From assembly GCF_029023825.1 (NCBI RefSeq), contig NZ_CP118957.1, positions 1,821,794 to 1,885,793 of the forward strand: DNA of 64,000 nucleotides, given 5' to 3'. The notes below the pieces were generated by a model. That model saw only the letters and a program-made list of their open reading frames with translations, was not told the DNA's origin and searched no databases. Origin of the DNA: Enterococcus saccharolyticus subsp. saccharolyticus (GTDB lineage Bacteria > Bacillota > Bacilli > Lactobacillales > Enterococcaceae). The translations under genes and the position numbers were made by a program. Shown in pieces: positions 16,736 through 26,569 of this stretch (the stretch's first letter is position 1; each line of letters starts with the position of its first letter).

Positions 16736-18506
16736 TCTGATGCAATTCATGGTACACATTTTCAGCAACTTTCTGTGGTAATCCGTGCGCACGTAATTCT
16801 TCGACACTGGCTTCTTGAATTTTTTTCAACGACTTAAATTCTTTGAGTAACATTTTTTTTCGTTTTGGTCCTAGTCCCTCAATGCCATCTAGACGAGAAG
16901 AAAAACTATTTTTACTACGTAATTGTCGATGAAACGTAATAGCAAATCGATGTACTTCATCTTGTATGCGCTGCAGTAAAAAGAACTCTGCTGAATTTCG
17001 TTCTAAAGGAACAACAGCTAAATCAGAACCAAACAACATTTCACTGGTTTTATGTTTGTCGTTTTTAGCTAATCCAGCGATTGGAATATCTAAGCCTAGT
17101 TGATTTTCCAAAACATCTTTAGCAACATCGACCTGTCCTTTACCACCATCGATAATAATTAAATCAGGAAACGGCAAATTTTCTTTTAACACCCGTGCAT
17201 ATCTACGGTAAACCACTTCTCGCATCGATGCATAATCATCAGGCCCTTTGACAGTTTTTATTTTGTATTTCCGGTATTCATTTTTCGCTGGTTTTCCATC
17301 AATAAAAACCACCATAGCTGAAACAGGATCCGTTCCCATAATATTTGAATTATCAAAAGCCTCAATACGTGTCGGTGTAGGAATTCCCATCGCATTGCCT
17401 AGTTTTTCTACAGCACCGATTGTGCGTTCTTGTTTGCGTTGAATCAAATCAAATTTTTCAGATAAGGCGACACGCGCATTTTTACTGGCAAGTTCTACTA
17501 GCTTTTTCTTTTCGCCACGCTTCGGCTGTAAAATCTTTGTTTCCAGTAATGCTTGCACACTTTCTTGATCGATATCATCTGGAATCAATACTTCTTTTGG
17601 AATAATATGCTCATTTTCCTGATAAAATTGCCCAATGTACGTTAAAAAATCTTCCGTTGCTTCATTATAAAAAGGAAAAATAGACACATCGCGCTCAATT
17701 AATTTTCCTTGTCGTACAAAAAATACTTGAACACACATCCAACCTTTATCAACAGAATAACCGAAGACATCACGATCCATCAAATCGGTTTGGGTCATTT
17801 TTTGACGCGTCATCACCGTTTCAATGGCACGAATTTGATCACGGTATTCTGCTGCTTTCTCAAATTCCATATTCATCGCTGCGTCATTCATTTTCGCTTC
17901 TAAACCAGCTTGAATATCACTATGCCCCCCACTTAAAAATTGCTTAATTTCTTTGACCATTTCCGTATAAGTATCTTTGGAAATATCAAATACACACGGC
18001 GCTAAACATTGCCCCATATGGTAATACAAACAAACTTCTTTAGGTAACACTTTACATTTACGTAAAGGAAATAAACGATCAAGTAATTTTTTCGTCTCAT
18101 TGGCAGCACGAACATCTGGATAAGGGCCAAAATAAAGTGCTTTATCTTTTAAGACTTTGCGAGTAATTAATAGTCGTGGATATTCTTCATTCGTGATTTT
18201 GATAAAAGGATAGGTTTTATCATCTTTTAGCATGATATTGTATTTCGGATCATTTTTTTTAATCAAATTAATCTCTAATAACAGCGCTTCAATATTTGAT
18301 TCTGTCACAATATATTCGAAATCTTCAATCTCACTGACTAAACGTTCTGTCTTAGTATCATGACTGCCAGTAAAATAAGAACGGACACGATTCTTTAAGA
18401 TTTTGGCTTTTCCTACATAAATAATCGTGCCATTTTTATCTTTCATCAGATAACAACCCGGTTGGTCTGGCAATAAAGCTAATTTATTTCTAATTTGTTC
18501 ATTCAT
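16725..18506 (-). CDS. uvrC: Excinuclease ABC subunit C
   Basis: The protein has 593 residues. The GIY-YIG nuclease domain (residues about 12-95: [17 protein letters not shown] at the catalytic arginine position in LKNRVRSYF) makes the 3' incision. A UVR motif ([11 protein letters not shown]) near 210 binds UvrB. The RNase H-like nuclease domain ([24 protein letters not shown]) makes the 5' incision. A C-terminal helix-hairpin-helix ([13 protein letters not shown]) follows. I start at ATG 18506 behind GGAGG; the upstream 47-codon extension runs into a repeat region and is not coding. Confidence 0.96.
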   Translation of the reverse strand: MNEQIRNKLALLPDQPGCYLMKDKNGTIIYVGKAKILKNRVRSYFTGSHDTKTERLVSEIEDFEYIVTESNIEALLLEINLIKKNDPKYNIMLKDDKTYPFIKITNEEYPRLLITRKVLKDKALYFGPYPDVRAANETKKLLDRLFPLRKCKVLPKEVCLYYHMGQCLAPCVFDISKDTYTEMVKEIKQFLSGGHSDIQAGLEAKMNDAAMNMEFEKAAEYRDQIRAIETVMTRQKMTQTDLMDRDVFGYSVDKGWMCVQVFFVRQGKLIERDVSIFPFYNEATEDFLTYIGQFYQENEHIIPKEVLIPDDIDQESVQALLETKILQPKRGEKKKLVELASKNARVALSEKFDLIQRKQERTIGAVEKLGNAMGIPTPTRIEAFDNSNIMGTDPVSAMVVFIDGKPAKNEYRKYKIKTVKGPDDYASMREVVYRRYARVLKENLPFPDLIIIDGGKGQVDVAKDVLENQLGLDIPIAGLAKNDKHKTSEMLFGSDLAVVPLERNSAEFFLLQRIQDEVHRFAITFHRQLRSKNSFSSRLDGIEGLGPKRKKMLLKEFKSLKKIQEASVEELRAHGLPQKVAENVYHELHQKES

Positions 18507-18617
18507 GCAAACGACATCCTCCGTTCTTTCTATTTCATTATAGCATATCAGAACATTCGTTCGTAGTGTTTTAGTTTTATGTAACGTTGCATTTTCGTGA
18601 TGAAAAACAAATGTGAG

Positions 18618-18837
18618 AACTATTCTCGCTCTCCTTCCAGTCGACAAATCATAGTGATTCCTTTGGGGGAACTACTCTCGCTTGGCTCGACTAGTACTGT
18701 TCATCAACTATTCTCGCTCTCCTTCTAGTCGGCGAATCATAGTGATTCCTTTGGGGGAACTACTCTCGCTTGGCTCGACTAGTACTGTTCATCAACTATT
18801 CTCGCTCTCCTTCCAGTCGGCGAATCATAGTGATTCA
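18618..18837. repeat. 88-bp tandem repeat, 2.5 copies
   Basis: Units start at 18618, 18706 and 18794, exactly 88 bp apart. The third is cut after about 44 bp. The copies differ at only a few positions (for example CCAGTCGACAA, CTAGTCGGCGA, CCAGTCGGCGA). Each unit contains the palindrome GAATCA-TAG-TGATTC and the inverted pair CTAGTCG/CGACTAG. A period of 88 is not a multiple of three and the frames are closed, so it is not coding. This fills most of the 374-nt uvrC-trxA gap. Confidence 0.9.
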
Positions 18838-18840
18838 CAG

Positions 18841-18876
18841 TAAAAAACCTGAGATGTGGATGACATCTCAGGTTCT
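18841..18876 (-). terminator. trxA terminator
   Basis: GAACCTGAGATGT pairs with ACATCTCAGGTTT on the minus strand and is followed by TTTTT. Confidence 0.85.
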
Positions 18877-18880
18877 ATTC

Positions 18881-19195
18881 TTACATGTGTGGCGCAATCA
18901 TTGCTTCGATTTGTTCTTTTGTTTGGACACCGATTGCTTTATCAACCACTTGGCCATCTTTTTTCAAGATTAAAGTTGGGATGCTCATTACACCAAATGA
19001 TGCTGGTGTTTCTGGGTTTTCATCAACGTCCATTTTAACGATTTTGAATTCTTCTTCATCGTAGTTTTCAGCTAATTGATCTAAAATAGGTGCTTGCATA
19101 CGGCAAGGTCCACACCAAGTTGCCCAAAAATCGATTAATACTAACCCTTTATCTGTTTCTTCAGCGAATGTTGCATCTGTAATATTTTTTGCCAT
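18881..19195 (-). CDS. trxA: Thioredoxin
   Basis: The protein has 104 residues with active site WCGPCRM, the conserved DVDENP, the cis-proline SIPTLIL and the C-terminal GVQTKEQIEAMI. It is the cytoplasmic disulfide reductant for ribonucleotide reductase, peroxidases and other partners. The start is ATG 19195, eight nt after GGAGG; an in-frame start 5 codons earlier overlaps that site. It lies directly downstream of mutS2 in the same direction, as in other enterococci. Confidence 0.96.
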   Translation of the reverse strand: MAKNITDATFAEETDKGLVLIDFWATWCGPCRMQAPILDQLAENYDEEEFKIVKMDVDENPETPASFGVMSIPTLILKKDGQVVDKAIGVQTKEQIEAMIAPHM

Positions 19196-19276
19196 TTTTG
19201 TAACCTCCAATATTCAATATCAAAAGTATAGCATCTTCATTTACACTTGAAAACTATCTTGCTTACTCTTGATAAG

Positions 19277-21643
19277 TTATTTAAATTTTACGATAGTTGC
19301 CCCATTACCACCTTGATTGGCTGGTGCAAATTCGTAACTTTTTACACTACGATGATTTTTTAGATAATCAATAATACCTTGACGTAACGCGCCTGTTCCT
19401 TTACCGTGAACAATCGTTACTTGCGGATAGCCGGCTAGGATAGCTGCGTCTAAATATTGATCCACTTCGTTTAACGCTTCTTCGTAACGTTTCCCGCGTA
19501 AATCCAATTGATTAGAAACGTGTGAACTATCTGCTGAGCGAACCGTATTGACAATTCGTTGCACAGGTTCTTTCACTGGCGCAACCGATTGAATATCTTC
19601 TTCATCCACTTTCATCTTCAAGATGCCTAATTGTACTTCCCATTGACCGTTTGAGGTTTGTTTAATCAATTCCCCACGTTGTCCGTAAGAAGTAACCAAA
19701 ACTTCATCTCCAGCTTTTAATTTCTTCGCTTGTTTGGCTTTTTTCAGCACTTTATTTTTCTGCAAATGATTTTCTTCTTGATGTAAATCAGATAGACGTG
19801 TTTTCGCATCAATTAATTCATGCTCTTTCACACGACCTTGTCCACCAGTCAACTGCATTTTCCGAATATCGGCAATAACTTTATCCGATTCTTCTTTCGC
19901 CTCTTCCACAATTTGATTGGCTTTTTGACGGGCTTTAGCTAATTCTTTTTCACGTTCTTCAAAGAAATAACTATACGCATCTTGCAATTCTTTATGCACA
20001 CGTTGTGCTTCATTGACGTATTGACGAACTTCTAAATATTCTGTTTCTGCCATTTTACGACGATTTTCTAAATCGGCAATCATGTCGTTCAAGTCTTGGC
20101 TTTCACCATCCATAATTTGTTTCGCCGCATCAATTACATGACTAGACAAGCCCAAACGTTTCGAAATTTCAAACGCATTACTACGTCCTGGAACCCCAAT
20201 TAATAAACGATACGTTGGACTTAACGTGTCTACGTCAAATTCCATCGACGCATTAACTGTTTTAGGACGATTGTAACCGTAGACTTTTAACTCTGGATAA
20301 TGGGTAGTTGCCATTACATAAGCTGATTTTGCACCGATTTCATCTAAAATCGCAATCGCTAAAGCAGCACCTTCTTGAGGATCGGTTCCAGCACCTAACT
20401 CATCAAACAATACCAAACTTTCACTATCTACTTTATCTAAAATAGCGACAATGTTAGTCATATGTGAAGAGAAGGTAGATAAGCTTTGCTCAATGGATTG
20501 TTCGTCCCCAATATCCGCAAAAATTTCTTTAAAAATCCCCATTTGACTTTCTTCATCAACTGGAATTGGTAATCCAGATTGCCCCATTAGTTGTAATAAA
20601 CCTAATGTTTTTAAGGTGATTGTTTTCCCACCAGTATTTGGCCCTGTAATAACAACTGCTTGATAGTCTTCTCCAATTAAAATATCATTGGCTACCACTT
20701 TTTCTTGGTTGATTAGTGGATGACGTGCTTGTTTAAAGATAACGTGATTTTCAGCGCTAATCGCTGGGACAATTGCTTTTAGTTCTTTGGCAAAGCGTGC
20801 TTTCCCATTCATAAAGTCAAACTTGCCAATCACATACGCATTGTGAAGAATATCTTTGCGATAAGGCACTAATTCAGCTGATAATTCAGATAAAATTCGC
20901 GAAATCTCATTACGTTCAGCAATTTGATGTTGACGTAAACGATTGTTTAACTCGACAATTTGACGTGGTTCAATAAACAATGTTTGCCCAGAAGAACTTT
21001 GGTCGTGTACCACACCACCAAAAATACCACGATACTCTTGTTTTACCGGAATAACATAACGTTCATTCCGCATCGTCACAATCGCATCACTTAAATAGCG
21101 GGCATTGTTCCCACGTACAATATTATCTAACGTCTCACGAATCGTTTGCTCACTTCGACGAATATTTCCACGAATCGTTCGTAATTCCGGTGACGCATCA
21201 TCTGTGACACGTCCATCTTCATCAATCGCTTCTTTTAAGCGACGACTTAATTCAGGCAATGTCGTTAACTGTTCTTCCCAGTCATAAAGACGTTGAAACT
21301 CTATTTCACTATCATGTAAATCGTCTAAAAAACGTTTCACTTCATTTGTCGTTGATAAAACCCGTGAAACTTGAGCTAACTCAACACCGTTTAAGTCCGC
21401 ACCAATTTCAATTCGTTTCATATGCGGACGAATATTCTCGATTTTGGGAACAGGAATTCCGCCACGCAAACGTTGGATTTTCATCCCATCTGCGGTTTCT
21501 TCTAACCAAGCAGTAATCACTTGCGGGTCTGTAACAGGTAACAAGTCACGCAATTCTTCCTGTCCTTGTGCAGTTACTAAATATTGGGCAATTTGCTGCT
21601 TCACTTGGTTAAATTCAAGTGTTTCTAAAATTCGTTTATTCAT
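19277..21643 (-). CDS. mutS2: Endonuclease MutS2 / ribosome-rescue factor
   Basis: The protein has 788 residues. The clamp-type N-terminal half is followed by the MutS ATPase domain with Walker A GPNTGGKT, Walker B VLFDELGAGTDP and TTHYPELK. A charged coiled coil (about residues 515-625) comes next, then a KOW-like segment, and a C-terminal Smr nuclease domain with LDLRGKRYEEAL and the HGKGTGAL catalytic loop. It lacks the mismatch-recognition domain of MutS1. The family suppresses recombination and, in B. subtilis, splits collided ribosomes. ATG 21643 is chosen, with AGGTG upstream. Confidence 0.95.
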   Translation of the reverse strand: MNKRILETLEFNQVKQQIAQYLVTAQGQEELRDLLPVTDPQVITAWLEETADGMKIQRLRGGIPVPKIENIRPHMKRIEIGADLNGVELAQVSRVLSTTNEVKRFLDDLHDSEIEFQRLYDWEEQLTTLPELSRRLKEAIDEDGRVTDDASPELRTIRGNIRRSEQTIRETLDNIVRGNNARYLSDAIVTMRNERYVIPVKQEYRGIFGGVVHDQSSSGQTLFIEPRQIVELNNRLRQHQIAERNEISRILSELSAELVPYRKDILHNAYVIGKFDFMNGKARFAKELKAIVPAISAENHVIFKQARHPLINQEKVVANDILIGEDYQAVVITGPNTGGKTITLKTLGLLQLMGQSGLPIPVDEESQMGIFKEIFADIGDEQSIEQSLSTFSSHMTNIVAILDKVDSESLVLFDELGAGTDPQEGAALAIAILDEIGAKSAYVMATTHYPELKVYGYNRPKTVNASMEFDVDTLSPTYRLLIGVPGRSNAFEISKRLGLSSHVIDAAKQIMDGESQDLNDMIADLENRRKMAETEYLEVRQYVNEAQRVHKELQDAYSYFFEEREKELAKARQKANQIVEEAKEESDKVIADIRKMQLTGGQGRVKEHELIDAKTRLSDLHQEENHLQKNKVLKKAKQAKKLKAGDEVLVTSYGQRGELIKQTSNGQWEVQLGILKMKVDEEDIQSVAPVKEPVQRIVNTVRSADSSHVSNQLDLRGKRYEEALNEVDQYLDAAILAGYPQVTIVHGKGTGALRQGIIDYLKNHRSVKSYEFAPANQGGNGATIVKFK

Positions 21644-21726
21644 TTGTTTCACCTACATTTCTTGGTTCATTTCGTTGCCAATAAAAGAGAGCAGGGGTGC
21701 TTCACAACACAGCTGCTCTACTTTTT

Positions 21727-22275
21727 TTAGCGAATAATATCTGTGATCCATAATTGATGGAAGTGTTTTGATAAAAACAGTGATTTCTCAACAATCAAAC
21801 TCATTGAACCACTTTTTTCAAATAACTGTTGAATGGCATCAAGTGGAATAGTTGTTAATAGGAACAAAATTAAGAAAATGAACGTATAAACAATCATCAC
21901 ATTCAACACTCCTGCCACTACCCAATCATATTCAAACAGACTGTTTCTAAAACGTAAATCTCTTAAAAGTACACCGATTAGTTTCGTAATTAACCAACCA
22001 ATCACCATTACTGTGATAAAGGCCACGCCTGCATAGTATGCTTGATCTAAATCAAACGACAGTTCTTGGCTATAGAAAGCCATTTTAGTATTGGGTGACA
22101 CCGATAAATACGGTACATATAATTCTAGCTTCTCACCTAATGATTGATAAAGCTGTTTGGCTACCAAATAAGAAATGATAAAACCGCCAAAATAAACTAC
22201 CTGTAACGTGGTTCTTCTTCTCGCTCCTTCATAAAAAGCGAAGAGTAGAATTAAAAAGAGTAAAAATCCAATCAT
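21727..22275 (-). CDS. CvpA family membrane protein
   Basis: The protein has 182 residues with four membrane segments (about residues 2-15, 25-42, 80-105, 120-145) and the CvpA pattern. The family is named from colicin V production and is linked to envelope stability; the mechanism is not settled. Gene order zapA - cvpA - mutS2 is conserved in Firmicutes and supports the call. The start at ATG 22275 has AAAGGAT upstream and lies 16 nt after zapA, so they are cotranscribed. Confidence 0.85.
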   Translation of the reverse strand: MIGFLLFLILLFAFYEGARRRTTLQVVYFGGFIISYLVAKQLYQSLGEKLELYVPYLSVSPNTKMAFYSQELSFDLDQAYYAGVAFITVMVIGWLITKLIGVLLRDLRFRNSLFEYDWVVAGVLNVMIVYTFIFLILFLLTTIPLDAIQQLFEKSGSMSLIVEKSLFLSKHFHQLWITDIIR

Positions 22276-22291
22276 TCAAGTATCCTTTCTG

Positions 22292-22732
22292 CTACCCTTG
22301 TGAGGCCTTTTGTTGTATCGTTCGTTTGCGCTCTTCATTCAAAATTTGCTGTGCTTCCACATGATTTCGAATTTTTTTATCTGCACGCCCTGTCCGTTCA
22401 AGCACTTCTTTTGCTTCAACTTCAATTGCTTCAATTCGTTGAATACGATTTTCCAATTCAACAACTTTCATTGCTTTTTGTTGGAGCTCGTCATTCTTCT
22501 TTTTTAACAAAAGTAGTTGTTCTTGTTTTTTCAATTGATCAGAAATCGCATTGACCGCCAACAATATTGCTGCTTGCTCTGTATCCATATGCGGTGAAAT
22601 AGCTTTGATTTCATTCAGCTGAGCATTGACAAGTTTTGTGACTCGATCCATATGCTGCGTGCTTTCTGGACCAATGATTGTGTAGCTTTGATTATCGATA
22701 ATAGCTTTGTAACGTTTCTTTTGCGTCGCCAC
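22292..22732 (-). CDS. zapA: Cell division protein ZapA
   Basis: The protein has about 146 residues. The N-terminal ZapA fold (KRYKAIIDNQSYTIIG, STQHMDRVTKLVN, LAVNAISDQL) is followed by a coiled coil (QLLLLKKKNDELQQ, VVELENRIQRIE) and a charged tail. ZapA bundles FtsZ filaments at mid-cell. GTG 22732 is preferred, nine nt after AGGGAG; the ATG at 22750 would add MRELKH but has no ribosome binding site. The tail is longer than in most rod-shaped relatives but typical for cocci. Confidence 0.88.
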   Translation of the reverse strand: MATQKKRYKAIIDNQSYTIIGPESTQHMDRVTKLVNAQLNEIKAISPHMDTEQAAILLAVNAISDQLKKQEQLLLLKKKNDELQQKAMKVVELENRIQRIEAIEVEAKEVLERTGRADKKIRNHVEAQQILNEERKRTIQQKASQG

Positions 22733-22895
22733 ATGTTTCAGCTCCCTCATTCTTGCAAGTCTTTTCTATTATAGCACTTAATGCTATTTTTTTCTTCACA
22801 CACTCCTTACAATTATAAAAGAAACAAGAATTTTTTTCCATGTTCAAAATAAATTTTTTGTATGTTAAAATCAAAAAACAGGAAGGAATGAGTCC

Positions 22896-23807
22896 ATGAG
22901 CACAAGTGTCATCAAATTATCCAAAAATGAACTACAAAAAGTGGTTGATTATTACCAACCCCATGCGTTAAATAAACAAGTCCCTTACACACACCTTGTT
23001 GCCAAAAAAGGTGGAACAACGATTACCGTCTATTCTTCTGGGAAAGTCATGTTTCAAGGAAATCAAGCTGAAGCCGAAGCCAATCGCTGGCAAAGTACCA
23101 CCACTCCTGCATCGAGTAGCGGTACTTTGCCAAAAGATTTTGCCCAAAAAAGCATTATCGGTAGCGATGAAGTAGGCAATGGCAGCTATTTTGGTCCGTT
23201 AATTGTTTGTGCTGTTTATGCCGAAACAGCCATTTTGCCCACCTTAAAAAATTTAGGGGTCAAAGATTCAAAAATGTTAACTGACCCACAAATCCGTCAA
23301 TTAGCACCTAAAATTAAAGAGATTGTTCCTTTTCAATTATTGACCGTTACTCCTGAAAAATACAATCAAATCCAACCACAATACAATGCGGTACGTATGA
23401 AAGTCGCTTTACATAACCAAGCGATTCAATTATTGTTACAAAAAATTGCCCCTACACAACCAGAAGGCATTTTAATTGATCAATTTACCAGTGAAAAAAA
23501 CTATCGAAACTATTTACGTATGGAAAAAAATCAAGTCACTGAAAAGTTATTTTTCATTACAAAAGGAGAACAATACCATTTAGCCGTAGCAGCAGCTTCT
23601 ATTTTATGTCGCGCACACTTTCTAGAAGAATTAGAACGCGCGTCACAAGAAGTTGGTTACACCCTTCCTTCAGGTGCGGGTAATAAATCTGACCAAGTAG
23701 CAGCTAAGCTTTTAAAAGAAGGTGGTCTTGACTTATTAGCTAAATATGCAAAATTACATTTTGCTAATACAGAAAAAGCACAAAAAATTGCAGAAAAAAC
23801 ACTGTAA
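22896..23807 (+). CDS. rnhC: Ribonuclease HIII
   Basis: The protein has 303 residues. The N-terminal TBP-like DUF3378 domain (about 1-80) is followed by an RNase H fold with IGSDEVGNGSYFGPL (catalytic Asp and Glu), KDSK and LAVAAASILCRA. It removes RNA from RNA-DNA hybrids. It starts at ATG 22896 behind AGGAAGG and is divergent from zapA. DEVGNGSYFGP rather than DEAGRG separates RNase HIII from HII. Confidence 0.95.
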   Translation: MSTSVIKLSKNELQKVVDYYQPHALNKQVPYTHLVAKKGGTTITVYSSGKVMFQGNQAEAEANRWQSTTTPASSSGTLPKDFAQKSIIGSDEVGNGSYFGPLIVCAVYAETAILPTLKNLGVKDSKMLTDPQIRQLAPKIKEIVPFQLLTVTPEKYNQIQPQYNAVRMKVALHNQAIQLLLQKIAPTQPEGILIDQFTSEKNYRNYLRMEKNQVTEKLFFITKGEQYHLAVAAASILCRAHFLEELERASQEVGYTLPSGAGNKSDQVAAKLLKEGGLDLLAKYAKLHFANTEKAQKIAEKTL

Positions 23808-23818
23808 TATAAATCAAA

Positions 23819-23856
23819 ACAAAAATAGCCAAATGCTCCCATTCGGCTATTTTGCT
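23819..23856. terminator. Bidirectional terminator between rnhC and opuAC
   Basis: AAAAATAGCCAAATG and CATTCGGCTATTTT pair around a short CTCC loop. This is the compact version of the stem found at 5641-5742. Confidence 0.85.
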
Positions 23857-23886
23857 ATGAGGAGCTGTAATCACAGTTCCTTTTTA

Positions 23887-24768
23887 TTATTTTGCTTGTA
23901 AGTCTTCGATTGAATCAATGTCGACATAACTTGGAACAACAAAACCATTTTGCGCGCCGACTAAGTTTGCTCCTAAATCATCAAAATCCTCACGATATTT
24001 TTCATAAAATGATTGATGGGTTAATGGTAACCAAGGCGCAACACTAAAGTCTGCTTGTCCTGAAGCAACTGCTTGGAACATAATCGCAGGCTCTACGTCA
24101 GTCATTTTCACCTTATATCCTTGTCCTTCTAAGACTTGTTTAATCAATTCAGAAGAAGCACGCTCTGTATCCCAAGGTGTTGAAACTAATTCCAGTGTCT
24201 CACCGTCTGACTTTTTCGTCCCTTGTGTCCATTCAGAAACCTTATCTGAATTTGCTGTCATCCATTCTTCCACGACTTCTGGAAACGGTCGATCGACACC
24301 ATTATTCACAACTTCTTGCATATCATCTAATGTCCAATTAAAATTATCAATAATTTTATAAGCTTCTGGATGCTCTTCTTTCAACCCTTTACGAGCAATC
24401 GTCCGAATTTCTTCCTCTCCACCCATTGTGCCTTTGGGATCTTCTAACATTTTTAAATCATACTCTTCAAAAATCCAATGTGGTGTCCAACCAGTAATAA
24501 TGATGGGTTCTTCTTTACGAATGGCTTGTTGTAAAGAAGCTAACATGCCTGCAGTGGAACTTTCTTGTAACGTCCAACCTTGTAGATTTTCATAAGCATC
24601 CATCGTACTGTGGGCAGCTTCGGTCACTCCAGCTCCCGGTTCCACTCCTGTAATCGTATAATCGACAAATTCCGCCACATTTTCTTTATCCTCTGTTTGT
24701 TCTGAACCACAACCTGCTAATAATAATGCTCCTGCTAAAACCAACATACTTCCTACTTTAAATTTCAT
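23887..24768 (-). CDS. opuAC: Glycine betaine-binding lipoprotein (OpuAC type)
   Basis: The protein has 293 residues with a lipoprotein signal ending LLAGC. The three ligand-cage tryptophans of OpuAC are present, in GWTPHW, TPWDTE and APWLPLTH. The halves are ordered as in B. subtilis OpuAC: the ITGVEPGAGV lobe comes first and the WDTE/VPSYVDIDSIEDL part last, the reverse of the binding domain fused to OpuABC next door. A terminator separates it from opuABC, so it is expressed on its own. It may supply a second quaternary-amine ligand to the same transporter (inference). Confidence 0.9.
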   Translation of the reverse strand: MKFKVGSMLVLAGALLLAGCGSEQTEDKENVAEFVDYTITGVEPGAGVTEAAHSTMDAYENLQGWTLQESSTAGMLASLQQAIRKEEPIIITGWTPHWIFEEYDLKMLEDPKGTMGGEEEIRTIARKGLKEEHPEAYKIIDNFNWTLDDMQEVVNNGVDRPFPEVVEEWMTANSDKVSEWTQGTKKSDGETLELVSTPWDTERASSELIKQVLEGQGYKVKMTDVEPAIMFQAVASGQADFSVAPWLPLTHQSFYEKYREDFDDLGANLVGAQNGFVVPSYVDIDSIEDLQAK

Positions 24769-24801
24769 CAACTTGTAACAATCCTTTCTTTTATAAATAA
24801 A

Positions 24802-24842
24802 AAGCTTGTAGGAAAACGTAACGTCATCTTACAAGCTTTTTA
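24802..24842 (-). terminator. opuABC terminator
   Basis: AAAAAGCTTGTA pairs with TACAAGCTTTTT around a loop of about 18 nt, followed by T residues on the minus strand. Confidence 0.8.
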
Positions 24843-24847
24843 ATTGT

Positions 24848-26569
24848 CTATTTCTTCCAGCTATTTACGATATCTTCATGGGCATTCATCCAGTCTCTTG
24901 CTGCTTGTACTGGTTCAGTACCATTTTCGATTTCTAGCATCATGCCTTCAATGTCTTCTAATTCCCAAGAGAAATTATCTAAAACATTGTAAACTTCTGG
25001 CATGTCATCTTTTAGTCCATGACGTACCATAGTATGAATACTTTCTTCGCCACCCATGGTACCTTTTGGATCTTCTAGATATTTCAAGTCATAACGAGAG
25101 AACATCCAGTGTGGTGACCAACCAGTAATGACGATTTCTTGTTCATTCTTAATCGCATTTGCTAATTCTGTCGTCATCGCGCCACCAGAAGATGTCATTA
25201 GATTCCAATCAGATAAGTTTGGATATTCTTCAACTGTTTTTTCAGCAGCAGAAACAACACCAGCACCAGGTTCAATCCCAACGATCGTTTTGTTGGCTTG
25301 ATCTGATAAATCTTCAATAGAATCAACATCCATATATGAAGGAACGACAATTCCTAATTGAGCGCCGCCTTCTAAGTTTGGTCCCAAGTTTTCAACTTGA
25401 TCTTTAAATTTTTCATATTGTGTCCCATGTGTTCCAGGTAGCCAAGCAGCAACCATTCCGTCGGCTTCGCCATTGGCAACAGCTTCCCACATAATCGCAT
25501 TGTCTAATGGTGTCATTTTAACTTCATAACCCATATCTTTTAATACTTCTGAAACAACTGTTGTGGAAGCAACTTCAGTATCCCATTCCACATATGCTAA
25601 GTTGACTGTTTCTTTTTTATCACCCATCACTGAGCTAATCACAGTTCCACCGACTAAAACGGCAATTGCTGCAAGAATTAATCCAGTGATTAATTTCTTT
25701 TGTTTAGCTGTTTTTGGTGCTTTGGCACTTTTTGGACGATTCATATTTTGTGTAAAACGGTCCATAATAATCGCTAAGACAACCAATGCCAAACCATTAA
25801 CAAACCCGCTACCCACTTGTGAACGTTGTACTGCAGATAAGACACCTTGACCTAAACCAGGTGCACCAATCATTGAGGCAATAACAACCATAGATAGAGC
25901 TAACATGATTGTTTGGTTAATACCGGCAAAAATGGTACTTTTCGCTAAAGGTAACTCTAATTTAAATAGTTTTTGTTTTCCTGTTCCCCCAAAAGAATCC
26001 GATGCTTCAACTAATTCAGTTGGCACTTGGCGAATCCCTAAGTTCGTCATACGAACAGTTGGTGGTAAAGCGAAGATAACAGAGGCAAATACCCCTGGTA
26101 CCATCCCAATTCCAAAGAAAGCAACCGCTGGAATTAAGTAAACGAAACCAGGCATTGTTTGCATAAAGTCAAGAACTGGTGTGATGATACTTTGCGCTTT
26201 TTCACTTTTTGCCATTAAAATTCCCAATGGAACCCCAATGATAATAGAGACTAAACTCGAGATAATCACCAATGTGACAGTATTCATTAACGCTGTCCAC
26301 AAACCTTGGTTATAGATAAATAATAAACCAATAAAGGTAAATGCAGTTAAGCCCCATTTTTTCCCTGAGATAAAATAGGCTCCTGCAGTGACGATTAATA
26401 GCATCAGTAATGGTGGAACGAGTAATAATCCATTCGTCATGCCTTCCATTACGGCTTGTCCAATTGTTTGTAAAACTGAGAATAATCCTGAGAATGTGTT
26501 TGTTACCCAATCAGTTGCATTGGTTACCCATTCAGATACAGGAATCGGTTGTTGTAAAAAATTAAGCAT
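24848..26569 (-). CDS. opuABC: Betaine ABC transporter permease fused to substrate-binding domain
   Basis: The protein has 573 residues. A roughly 300-residue OpuAB permease (ending near the [10 protein letters not shown] linker) is followed by a membrane anchor ([20 protein letters not shown]) and a surface betaine-binding domain. Cage residues appear in [14 protein letters not shown] and GWSPHW. The fusion is the Lactococcus OpuABC/BusAB arrangement, in which each permease carries its own receptor. ATG 26569 overlaps the opuAA stop by 8 nt. It imports glycine betaine during osmotic upshift. Confidence 0.94.
   Translation of the reverse strand: MLNFLQQPIPVSEWVTNATDWVTNTFSGLFSVLQTIGQAVMEGMTNGLLLVPPLLMLLIVTAGAYFISGKKWGLTAFTFIGLLFIYNQGLWTALMNTVTLVIISSLVSIIIGVPLGILMAKSEKAQSIITPVLDFMQTMPGFVYLIPAVAFFGIGMVPGVFASVIFALPPTVRMTNLGIRQVPTELVEASDSFGGTGKQKLFKLELPLAKSTIFAGINQTIMLALSMVVIASMIGAPGLGQGVLSAVQRSQVGSGFVNGLALVVLAIIMDRFTQNMNRPKSAKAPKTAKQKKLITGLILAAIAVLVGGTVISSVMGDKKETVNLAYVEWDTEVASTTVVSEVLKDMGYEVKMTPLDNAIMWEAVANGEADGMVAAWLPGTHGTQYEKFKDQVENLGPNLEGGAQLGIVVPSYMDVDSIEDLSDQANKTIVGIEPGAGVVSAAEKTVEEYPNLSDWNLMTSSGGAMTTELANAIKNEQEIVITGWSPHWMFSRYDLKYLEDPKGTMGGEESIHTMVRHGLKDDMPEVYNVLDNFSWELEDIEGMMLEIENGTEPVQAARDWMNAHEDIVNSWKK

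Noticed and set aside
16507-18647. Longer UvrC with a 47-codon N-terminal extension
   Set aside because: The extension enters the tandem repeat, lacks a ribosome binding site and is absent from UvrC proteins.
18618-18837. Repeats as a CRISPR array
   Set aside because: Units of 88 bp are directly adjacent with no unique spacers, and no cas gene is nearby.
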